Assembly (NCBI GenBank): GCA_029865515.1
Contig: JAOUGQ010000185.1
Location: 1 to 6,181 of the forward strand
From: Nitrospirota bacterium
GTDB lineage: Bacteria > Nitrospirota > Nitrospiria > Nitrospirales > UBA8639
DNA: 6,181 bases
Direction: 5' to 3'
This document shows positions 1 through 6,083 of the stretch, piece by piece. How positions within the stretch are numbered: position 1 is the first letter of the stretch; every line of letters starts with the position of its first letter. The notes under the pieces are model-generated. The model made no database searches. It was not told where the DNA came from and was given only the letters and a program-made list of their open reading frames with translations. Both the position numbers and the translations under genes were made by a program.

Positions 1-141
1 GGCCATGTGATGCGGGGTACGATCATGGTACACAAGAATGAGGGTATGATAGAGTAGCCCTCTTGTTTTGAGGGGAAATCCTCTCATCTTAGCTACAAAC
101 AATCATTTATCCAGTATGTTTGTAAGGAGGAGTTTGGTTCC

Positions 142-1896
142 ATGAGTATTGTTCGTCGTCAATCAATTATGAAAAATACCCTTCGACCGGAAGCGGAGGA
201 TTGCTTCGTTTCCCCTCTTCGGCATAGGAGGTCCATGCCCCGGTGGTTAGGTATGGCGTTCTGTTCCTGGGTGCTATTGGCTTTGGCTCCTGCATGGGCG
301 GCTGATCCTGCTCCCATCAGTCAAGAAGACTTGTTGACCACCATTCGTGAATACGCCGATGCGGTGGGGAGCGGCGATCGAGTCGCCGCCGGTCAACGGG
401 ATTTCGTTTGCCTGTATAAGATGGCGCAACAGCAGTTAATCTCAAACGGGAACTTTCCCGACTCGTTGAGCCCCGTTTATGAATGGTGTGACCAGCGTCG
501 GAAGGAAGCCCATCAACGTGTGATTAATCAGAAAGATCGAGCGCTGGACAATGTTTGGCCGGGACCAGAGAAACTGGTCGATTTTTCAGATTTCCAACGA
601 TTTTTTATTGCGGAAACTCACAATCAACAATTGGCTCCGTCGTTTTTCGTCATGCAGGCTATTGCGGTTCAAGAACCGGGCAGGCCATTTATTATTGAGG
701 CTCTAGAATCGGGAACCTTGCCTCATGCCTCTTTTCCTTCAGCAGACGAAACCTCGGTCTTAGCCGCACCCACAGCCTTTCTGACCACCAAAGTTTCATA
801 CCCGAATGCCTTGACGGCCCCTGTTGCTAATGCCCCTGGAGCCGAGGATTGGGTGGTGCCCTATAAAAAAGCGCAGCGAGTGGTGAAGTCCGTTACAGTG
901 AAGTGGGTCGTGCTCTCGGATCTGAAGCGGTTGGGGTTTCCCACTGATCGTGCCGTTCTGGATCTGATTCTCGATGGCCCTCGTGGCACGATCATTCCAT
1001 TCGTCGTGGATCCAGGTGGGTATGTACCTGGCTCAACAGAATGGTTTGGCCCCCAAGATGGCCAGGAGTTCATGCAAACCGGGATTCAACAGGCACAAGC
1101 GGCCCCAACCAGGTTAGAAGCCGTGATGAGACTGAACCGGATTTTGATGCTTGCTCCCACTCACAAGCAGACCCTGGAAGTTTTTGCGGATCATCTGTAC
1201 AAAGGATTTTTGGATTTTGGGAGCCGCTTGCACGGCGTTCAATTGGGAGATGAACGCCTGGCCCAACGGTTTAACGAACTCTACTGGACGGTGAAATCCC
1301 AAACCGACCGGTTTGATATGGCTCTGGGAATGGAAATCGGTGGGAAAACTGAGCCGATGCCCGCCGACTATCTGTATCGAATGGTACCCGTGATGGAGGC
1401 GCTGGCATCCCTGGAACCCGGTAATTTCGAAAACCGGATTCGACTGTCATCGACTTACCGGTGGACGAATGATCAAATGGCGGCCCTGTCCTCTCCACAG
1501 GAATTATTAACGGAAGTGCCTACCGACCAGGAAGAACTTCGTGCACGGGTGCTTTTGGAATTGGCATGGGCACGAATTGGAAAGGTGGCGTGGAATCGTC
1601 ACTTTGACGATCCGGATATTCACAAAGGCTATGAAACGGCAAAAAAAGCCTTCGAGCTCACAAAAGATCCGCTGAACAAATTTACCGCAGCCTATGCCAT
1701 GGCCTACAGCCTGGCTTTTACGGTACCCCGCGACAATCAGGCCATGCTGAACCTGCTGACGCAAGCCCGGGACTGGTTTGAAAAGATACCCGGCTCTAGC
1801 CCTCAAAGTTGGGCGTATATGTTGAACAACGATACACTGAAGGGATTAGTCGATACCGATCCAGCCTTCAAATCGTTATTAGCTGCGCGTCAATAG
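142..1896 (+). CDS. Exported protein of unknown function with helical, TPR-like C-terminal half
   Basis: I do not recognise the family of this 584-residue protein. A Sec signal peptide is clear: a basic stretch (R26, R29, R30, R34), a hydrophobic core at about 35-50, and a likely cleavage after AWA at 51-53, so the mature protein is probably periplasmic. The mature part has only two cysteines, C90 and C116, which could form a disulfide. The first half is mixed. The second half (about 340-580) is rich in amphipathic helices and ends in VDTDPAFKSLL, reminiscent of the end of TPR-type proteins, but no repeat is clean enough to name. The ATG at 142 has a strong site (AAGGAGGAG, 124-132; 9-nt spacing). 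An in-frame ATG at 235 (M32) would give a more typical 22-residue signal peptide, but its AGGAGGT (226-232) lies only 2 nt away. The gene appears to be monocistronic, with a terminator downstream. No promoter is obvious in 1-123. Confidence 0.8.
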   Translation: MSIVRRQSIMKNTLRPEAEDCFVSPLRHRRSMPRWLGMAFCSWVLLALAPAWAADPAPISQEDLLTTIREYADAVGSGDRVAAGQRDFVCLYKMAQQQLISNGNFPDSLSPVYEWCDQRRKEAHQRVINQKDRALDNVWPGPEKLVDFSDFQRFFIAETHNQQLAPSFFVMQAIAVQEPGRPFIIEALESGTLPHASFPSADETSVLAAPTAFLTTKVSYPNALTAPVANAPGAEDWVVPYKKAQRVVKSVTVKWVVLSDLKRLGFPTDRAVLDLILDGPRGTIIPFVVDPGGYVPGSTEWFGPQDGQEFMQTGIQQAQAAPTRLEAVMRLNRILMLAPTHKQTLEVFADHLYKGFLDFGSRLHGVQLGDERLAQRFNELYWTVKSQTDRFDMALGMEIGGKTEPMPADYLYRMVPVMEALASLEPGNFENRIRLSSTYRWTNDQMAALSSPQELLTEVPTDQEELRARVLLELAWARIGKVAWNRHFDDPDIHKGYETAKKAFELTKDPLNKFTAAYAMAYSLAFTVPRDNQAMLNLLTQARDWFEKIPGSSPQSWAYMLNNDTLKGLVDTDPAFKSLLAARQ

Positions 1897-1925
1897 ATGC
1901 TAGAGAGCGTGTTTGGGTAGGCCCA

Positions 1926-1954
1926 TTGCCTGACACATGATGTGCGCCAGGCAA
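1926..1954 (+). repeat. Imperfect stem-loop after the exported-protein gene
   Basis: TTGCCTG (1926-1932) is perfectly complementary to CAGGCAA (1948-1954). Inside it CACA (1934-1937) pairs with TGTG (1941-1944) around a TGA loop. It has no T-tract of its own. It lies 30 nt after the stop codon and just before a second, longer hairpin, so it may stabilise the 3' end of the mRNA or assist termination. Confidence 0.5.
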
Positions 1955-1968
1955 CCTGACGAACCATC

Positions 1969-2020
1969 AAGGCTGGAGAAACGCATTGTCTCAATGAAAT
2001 TTCTCCAGCCTTGTTATTTT
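1969..2020 (+). terminator. Probable rho-independent terminator of the exported-protein gene
   Basis: A perfect 13-bp stem is formed by AAGGCTGGAGAAA (1969-1981) and TTTCTCCAGCCTT (2000-2012). The stem is extended past a small internal loop by CATTG (1984-1988) pairing with CAATG (1992-1996). The T-rich stretch GTTATTTT (2013-2020) follows. The stem is long and the T-tract imperfect, but position and structure fit a terminator separating the exported-protein gene from the regulator gene. The opposite strand lacks a good T-tract, so it is probably one-directional. Confidence 0.75.
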
Positions 2021-2085
2021 ACTAACTTGCGTTTTCTCAAAGCGGTCAATCTTGTTTTAGAGAGCCCCTCTTAGGATCTCATTTG

Positions 2086-3471
2086 ATGGAATTGGATTTC
2101 CGAAAAAATCCCGCCATCCTGAGTAACATGGTAGACGTCATGGCTGATGGTGTGTTCACCGTCGATGCCAAGGGTCACATTGTCGCCTGGAGCACCGGGG
2201 CCGCTCGCATTACCGGGTATTCCAGCCAGGATGTCCTGGGGAAATCCTGTCATATTCTAGAAGGGCAAAATTGTAAGGGCTTCCACATCCTTACGGAATT
2301 TTTGGCCAATCCCAGTCCCTATCCCTGGGGAATCTGCAATCAGGAATGCAAGGTCTTGGGGAAAGACGGCCGCGAGCTGTATCTCTTCGGCAATGTCTCG
2401 GTCATCCGGGATGAACAAGGCCAGGTCGCCGGCGCCGTGGGGACCTTTACCGATCTGACCACGTTTATTTTGAATAATCAAAAAATTGCGGTGCTGGAGG
2501 AACAGGCGAAATCCCGTGAGGCGTTTCAGCAACTCATCGGCAAAAGCCCTGCCATGCAAGAAGTCTTTCGCCGCCTCAGACTGGCCGCACAAAGTGATGT
2601 CACCGTTCTGCTCACCGGAGAATCCGGTACGGGGAAAGAACTGGCCGCACGAGCCATTCACACCCTGAGTGGGCGAAAAGACAAGCCGTTTTTCGCCATC
2701 AATTGCTCAGCCATTCCTGAAACGTTGCTTGAAAGCGAACTCTTCGGTCATGTGAAGGGCGCATTCACGGGTGCCATACGCGATAAAATCGGGGTTTTTC
2801 AAGCCGCCGACGGTGGGACCTTATTTTTGGATGAAATCGGAGATACCAGCCCTCTCCTGCAATTGAAATTACTGAGGGTCCTCCAAGAAGGTGAGGTACG
2901 CCGGGTTGGAGATGATCGGGGTATTCAGGTCGATGTCCGTCTTATTACTGCCACCAATCGGGATTTGAAAGCTCTCATGGCCGAAGGCACGCTTCGGGAA
3001 GATTTTTATTATCGGATTCATGTCTTCGAGATTACTCTTCCGCCCTTGCGAGCAAGACGAGAAGATGTTCCCCTCCTGGTTCACCATTTCATGGCGGAAA
3101 ATTCGAACGCGTTTCATCGTGAAATTCGGGACATCGCCCAGGATGCTCTCCACCGGTTGATGGAATATGGCTGGCCTGGCAACGTTCGCGAATTGAAGAA
3201 TGCGATTGAACACGCCTTTGTGACGGTCCATGGCGATTGTCTTACCCTGTGGGATCTTCCTCCGGAAGTTCAACGTCCTCCGACGACCCGAAACCTCAAA
3301 AGTCCCTCATCCAACTCCGAGGGCTCCCTCTCCCCGGATGAGGAAGCTCGCATTGTGAAAGCCCTCCAGCAGGCCAAAGGCAACAAAACCGAAGCGGCCA
3401 AACTTCTCGGGGTGAGTCGAGTCACCCTCTGGAAGAAAATCAAGCATCTCCAACCCACGCCTAAGTCATAA
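2086..3471 (+). CDS. PAS domain sigma-54-dependent transcriptional activator, Fis family (FisR-like)
   Basis: A 461-residue enhancer-binding protein that remodels sigma-54 RNA polymerase using ATP. Domains in order: a PAS sensor (about 9-125), a helical linker (126-146), an AAA+ domain (about 150-385) and a Fis-type helix-turn-helix (about 420-455; NKTEAAKLLGVSRVTLWKKI). Walker A is GESGTGKE (178-185), the sigma-54 contact loop GAFTGA is intact (225-230), Walker B is LFLDEI (246-251), and ATNRDL and GNVREL follow. It has no receiver domain, so phosphorelay control is unlikely. The PAS domain holds four cysteines (C55, C63, C84, C88) that could react with sulfane sulfur or bind metal. The start is the ATG at 2086, with a weak AGGA (2073-2076) 9 nt upstream; an in-frame TTG at 2083 is less likely. 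The gene stands just upstream of a sigma-54 promoter that controls persulfide-metabolism genes, its probable target. Family assignment is firm; ligand and target are inferred. Confidence 0.95.
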   Translation: MELDFRKNPAILSNMVDVMADGVFTVDAKGHIVAWSTGAARITGYSSQDVLGKSCHILEGQNCKGFHILTEFLANPSPYPWGICNQECKVLGKDGRELYLFGNVSVIRDEQGQVAGAVGTFTDLTTFILNNQKIAVLEEQAKSREAFQQLIGKSPAMQEVFRRLRLAAQSDVTVLLTGESGTGKELAARAIHTLSGRKDKPFFAINCSAIPETLLESELFGHVKGAFTGAIRDKIGVFQAADGGTLFLDEIGDTSPLLQLKLLRVLQEGEVRRVGDDRGIQVDVRLITATNRDLKALMAEGTLREDFYYRIHVFEITLPPLRARREDVPLLVHHFMAENSNAFHREIRDIAQDALHRLMEYGWPGNVRELKNAIEHAFVTVHGDCLTLWDLPPEVQRPPTTRNLKSPSSNSEGSLSPDEEARIVKALQQAKGNKTEAAKLLGVSRVTLWKKIKHLQPTPKS

Positions 3472-3478
3472 CCAAGTC

Positions 3479-3607
3479 GTTAATTCGCTAACTTAACAGT
3501 TAACGCATTCTGTTAATCAAGCCTTGAATTTTCGTCAAATGGTATGATTTGTTAATTTTCAATATTTCATTAACCTATTGATTTTATGAATAAAAAAATA
3601 GATTAAC
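3479..3607. promoter_or_regulatory. Cluster of GTTAA/TTAAC half-sites, probable activator (UAS) sites
   Basis: This AT-rich stretch carries GTTAA or its complement TTAAC at 3479-3483, 3493-3497, 3499-3504 (the palindrome GTTAAC), 3512-3516, 3551-3555, 3570-3574 and 3603-3607. Two arrangements stand out. TTAACAG (3493-3499) and CTGTTAA (3510-3516) form a 7-bp inverted repeat with a 10-nt spacer. GTTAAT (3551-3556) and ATTAAC (3569-3574) form a 6-bp inverted repeat with a 12-nt spacer. Both span 24 bp, although the half-sites point in opposite directions. Their centres lie about 145 and 85 bp upstream of the predicted transcription start, a usual distance for sigma-54 activator sites. Binding by the adjacent regulator is inferred. 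Confidence 0.55.
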
Positions 3608-3622
3608 GCTATAAAAATTATT

Positions 3623-3638
3623 TGGCATGATCGATGCT
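3623..3638 (+). promoter_or_regulatory. Sigma-54 (-24/-12) promoter of the persulfide dioxygenase operon
   Basis: TGGCATGATCGATGCT matches the sigma-54 consensus TGGCACGNNNNTTGCW at every fixed position except two (T for C at 3628, A for T at 3634). The essential GG (3624-3625) and GC (3636-3637) have the correct 10-bp gap. Transcription would start near 3649, leaving a leader of about 100 nt. A sigma-54 activator gene immediately upstream and a half-site cluster 30-160 bp upstream support the call. Confidence 0.75.
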
Positions 3639-3670
3639 TTAGAATATGTCTATGTATTTAATGGACAGAA

Positions 3671-3689
3671 TCTCAAAAGAACATTGAGA
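3671..3689 (+). repeat. Small stem-loop in the 5' leader
   Basis: TCTCAA (3671-3676) pairs with TTGAGA (3684-3689) around a 7-nt loop, within the transcribed leader about 20 nt after the predicted start. A short stem like this can occur by chance and its role is unknown. Confidence 0.3.
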
Positions 3690-3716
3690 GGTTCACTCAG
3701 TCGATTTTGACCAATG

Positions 3717-3740
3717 CTCCTTTTCAAGAAGGAGGGGAGG
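3717..3740 (+). promoter_or_regulatory. Ribosome-binding site partly enclosed in a hairpin
   Basis: The purine-rich stretch AAGGAGGGGAGG (3729-3740) precedes the ATG at 3750 and selects that start over the in-frame ATG at 3714, which has no ribosome site. CTCCTT (3717-3722) is perfectly complementary to the first part, AAGGAG (3729-3734), with a 6-nt loop. This could hide the upstream half while leaving GGGAGG (3735-3740, 9 nt from the ATG) free. Translational tuning is possible but unproven. Confidence 0.5.
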
Positions 3741-3749
3741 GTAATCATC

Positions 3750-5180
3750 ATGATTGTGAAGCAGTTTTATCTGAATTGTTTAGCCCATGCGTCATACATG
3801 ATTGCTGATGAAAGCACAAAAACGGCGGTGATCGTCGATCCCCAACGTGACATTGACCAATACCTGCAGGAAGCCCGATTGCACCGGTGGAAGATTCAAT
3901 ATGTTTTCCTCACACACTTTCACGCCGATTTTCTGGCCGGGCATCTTGAGCTTCGTAACCAAACGGGGGCCGAAGTGTGCTTAGGGGCCAGGGCTCAGAC
4001 AGAATTTCCCTTCCGGCCGTTCAAAGATGGAGAGGTTCTGGAATTTGGAAAGGTTCGCATACAAGTCCTGGAAACACCTGGGCACACCCCCGAAAGCATT
4101 TCATTGGTGGTGTATGACTTAGAAAAGAGTGACCAGCTCCCCCATTGCGTCCTGACCGGAGATACCTTGTTTATCGGGGATGTGGGGCGTCCCGATCTCA
4201 TGGCGTCGGTGGGAGTGACGGCGGAGGAACTGGCTGGTCAGTTGTTCCAGTCGCTCCATCATAAATTGCTGGCCCTGCCAGATGAAACCTTGGTGTACCC
4301 GGCCCATGGAGCCGGATCGATGTGCGGAAAAAATTTGAGCACCGACACGGTTTCCACGCTCGGAAAACAGCGATGGGAAAATTATGCGTTGCAACCCATG
4401 ACCGCCGAGGAATTCATTTCCCTCGTCACCACTGACCAGCCGGAAGCTCCATCCTACTTTAGGTATGACGCCCAACTGAATCGCGAAGATCATGCCCCAT
4501 TGTCGGAGGTGATGCACCGGGGTTTGATTCCTCTTTCGCTTGATGCACTTCTTACCCATCAACAACACGGGGCACAGGTGGTGGATGTCCGCAATCCCGT
4601 GGATTATGCCGGCGGGCATTTGAAAGGCAGCCTCAACATTAGCCTAGTGGGGAAATTTGCGACATGGGCCGGCACTATTCTTAGCCCAAAATTCCCCATT
4701 GTCCTTGTGGCAGAACCTGGTTTTGAGCAGGAAGTCATACAACGCCTGGGCCGGATCGGCTTTGATCAGGTGGTTGGGTACCTGGCATCAGGAATGCAAG
4801 CTCTAAAGACCAGGCCCGATTTGGTAAAACGGGGTTATCGTATTTCCGCCCAGGCACTTGCGGAACTGTTAACGACCAAAACCCCTCCACTGGTGATCGA
4901 TGTCCGAACGACCAAAGAATGGGAATCTGGACATATTGACCAAAGCCTCAATATTCCCCTGCCCCATCTGGCAGAGCGGATGCAAGAGATACCCACGGAT
5001 CGACCCGTGGTGGTGCATTGTGCAAGTGGATATCGTTCTTCCATCGCGATGGGACTGCTGGAAAAATCCGGGAGGAACAACGCCATGGATTTAGTCGGTG
5101 GATACGAGGCCTGGGTAAAAACATGGGGACATCCAAGCAGGAAATCACAACCTGAATGTGCGACAAGCTGTGCTTTTTAA
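3750..5180 (+). CDS. Persulfide dioxygenase-rhodanese fusion (CstB-like; MBL fold plus two rhodanese domains)
   Basis: A 476-residue cytosolic enzyme expected to oxidise persulfide sulfur to sulfite with O2 and a mononuclear iron, and to transfer sulfur through its rhodanese part. The N-terminal metallo-beta-lactamase domain (about 4-200) has THFHADF (H56, H58, D60), PGHT (H112), GDTLFIGDVGRPDL (D138) and PAHG (H186). H56, H112 and D138 fit the His-His-Asp iron triad of ETHE1-type dioxygenases. C192, in GSMCGK after the last histidine, matches the position of the dioxygenase-domain cysteine described in Staphylococcus CstB. The first rhodanese domain (about 263-353) keeps DVRNP but has AEP where the catalytic cysteine belongs, so it is inactive. 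The second (about 365-461) has DVRT and HCASGYRS with nucleophile C424. The tail ends in CATSCAF, adding C470 and C474. The start at 3750 gives the family-typical beginning MIVKQFYLNCLAHASY. First gene of a probable sigma-54-driven operon; the next gene starts 12 nt after its stop. Confidence 0.9.
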   Translation: MIVKQFYLNCLAHASYMIADESTKTAVIVDPQRDIDQYLQEARLHRWKIQYVFLTHFHADFLAGHLELRNQTGAEVCLGARAQTEFPFRPFKDGEVLEFGKVRIQVLETPGHTPESISLVVYDLEKSDQLPHCVLTGDTLFIGDVGRPDLMASVGVTAEELAGQLFQSLHHKLLALPDETLVYPAHGAGSMCGKNLSTDTVSTLGKQRWENYALQPMTAEEFISLVTTDQPEAPSYFRYDAQLNREDHAPLSEVMHRGLIPLSLDALLTHQQHGAQVVDVRNPVDYAGGHLKGSLNISLVGKFATWAGTILSPKFPIVLVAEPGFEQEVIQRLGRIGFDQVVGYLASGMQALKTRPDLVKRGYRISAQALAELLTTKTPPLVIDVRTTKEWESGHIDQSLNIPLPHLAERMQEIPTDRPVVVHCASGYRSSIAMGLLEKSGRNNAMDLVGGYEAWVKTWGHPSRKSQPECATSCAF

Positions 5181-5192
5181 CGGAGGAGTGAC

Positions 5193-5765
5193 ATGAATAC
5201 AACGTTGGTAGATCAACAACCCTTATCCCAGTCCATGACGAAACACCCTCCTTCCGTTTCCTCTTCATCGGGGGCAACTCCTGTCCTGATAGATGTGCGC
5301 ACACCAAAGGAATTTGAAGAAGTGCGCATCCCCGAGGCCCGAAATATCCCGTTACCGGATTTGCATAAATTTTTGGATGAACTGAAAGTTCTCTCTCAAG
5401 AACGACCCATTACCTTGATTTGTCGAACACAAAATCGAGTGAAAATCGCCTATGATTATCTCACCAACAATGGCGTCAGTAACTGCCGGATTCTGGAAGG
5501 AGGCATCACCGCTTGGGTCAATAGCGGCAAACCGGTCGTTCGAGGGCGCAAGGGGATTTCGCTGGAAGGCCAAGTCCGGGCCATAGCGGGGTCGTTGGTC
5601 GTGCTGGGAGTGGGATTGGGTATTAGCATCAGTGCGTGGTTTCTCATCATCCCGGCATTGGTAGGGATAGGCCTCATCCATGCCGGACTGACCGATTCGT
5701 GTTTGATGGGCATGCTGTTATCCAAGTTGCCCATGAATCGAATTTCCCATCCCCCTATCCAATGA
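5193..5765 (+). CDS. Membrane-anchored rhodanese with DUF2892-type C-terminus (YgaP-like)
   Basis: A 190-residue protein with a cytosolic rhodanese domain (about 27-115) and a C-terminal membrane hairpin. The rhodanese part shows LIDVRTPKEF (32-41) and the active loop CRTQNR with nucleophile C77, then LEGGITAW (101-108). Two hydrophobic segments follow at about 130-147 and 149-166. The ending GLTDSCLMGMLLSKLPMN resembles the conserved end of DUF2892 proteins, including a cysteine (C170). Residues 1-26 are polar, Ser/Pro-rich and probably disordered. Expected role: accepting sulfane sulfur at the inner membrane and passing it on, perhaps with the preceding dioxygenase-rhodanese. The loop has Gln80 where many rhodaneses have Gly. 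GGAGGAG (5182-5188) precedes the ATG by 4 nt and lies directly after the upstream stop, indicating co-transcription. Domain calls are firm; the physiological sulfur partner is unknown. Confidence 0.9.
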   Translation: MNTTLVDQQPLSQSMTKHPPSVSSSSGATPVLIDVRTPKEFEEVRIPEARNIPLPDLHKFLDELKVLSQERPITLICRTQNRVKIAYDYLTNNGVSNCRILEGGITAWVNSGKPVVRGRKGISLEGQVRAIAGSLVVLGVGLGISISAWFLIIPALVGIGLIHAGLTDSCLMGMLLSKLPMNRISHPPIQ

Positions 5766-5783
5766 GCAGAAAGGAGGATTATG

Positions 5784-6005
5784 ATGAACTGTCCGAGATG
5801 CCAGGGTCTATTGATCAGTGACCACCTCTATAATAAAAATGAAGCATTATATGTTCTGTCCATTTGGCGATGTCTTAACTGTGGTGAGACATTCGACTCG
5901 ATGATCATTCGGAACCGAACCAATCATGGAGGAAAGGAGGCAACAAACAAATCAAAAGTTTCTCGATGGGCAGGCGCGGGAAACTCATTGGCCGTTCCGT
6001 CATAG
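5784..6005 (+). CDS. Small zinc-ribbon protein of unknown function
   Basis: A 73-residue protein starting MNCPRC. The pairs C3-x2-C6 and C30-x2-C33 (RCLNCGETFD) form a four-cysteine zinc ribbon. The remainder is hydrophilic and basic (RNRTNHGGKEATNKSK), which would suit nucleic acid binding, though that is speculative. An ATG sits directly before this one at 5781. I chose 5784 because AAAGGAGG (5770-5777) is 6 nt from it and only 3 nt from 5781. The upstream stop is 18 nt away, so it is probably in the same operon as the rhodanese genes. Short proteins of this layout appear common in Nitrospira-type genomes as far as I recall, but no function is known to me. The tail after about residue 47 has low complexity and could be affected by a frameshift. 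Confidence 0.75.
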   Translation: MNCPRCQGLLISDHLYNKNEALYVLSIWRCLNCGETFDSMIIRNRTNHGGKEATNKSKVSRWAGAGNSLAVPS

Positions 6006-6083
6006 AGGCTGAATATTGTGCCCCCTGTCCTATTCAATGTCTCAAACGTGTTCATTGCGCATTACACTACAAAGGAGGTTGCT

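Noticed and set aside
17..31. Imperfect dyad GTAC-n7-GTAC near the window start
   Set aside because: The arms are only 4 bp, the matches are interrupted, and no promoter is placed near it; it could easily be chance.
58..85. Competing CCCTC/GAGGG and GAGG/CCTC pairings before the first gene
   Set aside because: The stems are 4-5 bp with no T-tract, too weak to call a terminator or riboswitch.
2257..2661. Minus-strand open frame of 134 codons
   Set aside because: It is antisense to the PAS and AAA+ coding region and its translation has no domain features.
3714..3749. Upstream in-frame ATG adding 12 residues to the dioxygenase-rhodanese
   Set aside because: It has no ribosome site, its codons overlap the strong ribosome site used by the ATG at 3750, and the family-typical N-terminus begins at 3750.
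4119..4619. Minus-strand open frame of 166 codons
   Set aside because: It lies wholly opposite the MBL-rhodanese coding sequence, shows no recognisable domain and has no supporting context; it is an antisense shadow.
5928..5940. Strong ribosome-site-like GGAGGAAAGGAGG inside the zinc-ribbon gene
   Set aside because: No start codon lies 4-12 nt downstream; the nearest ATG (5966) is 25 nt away.
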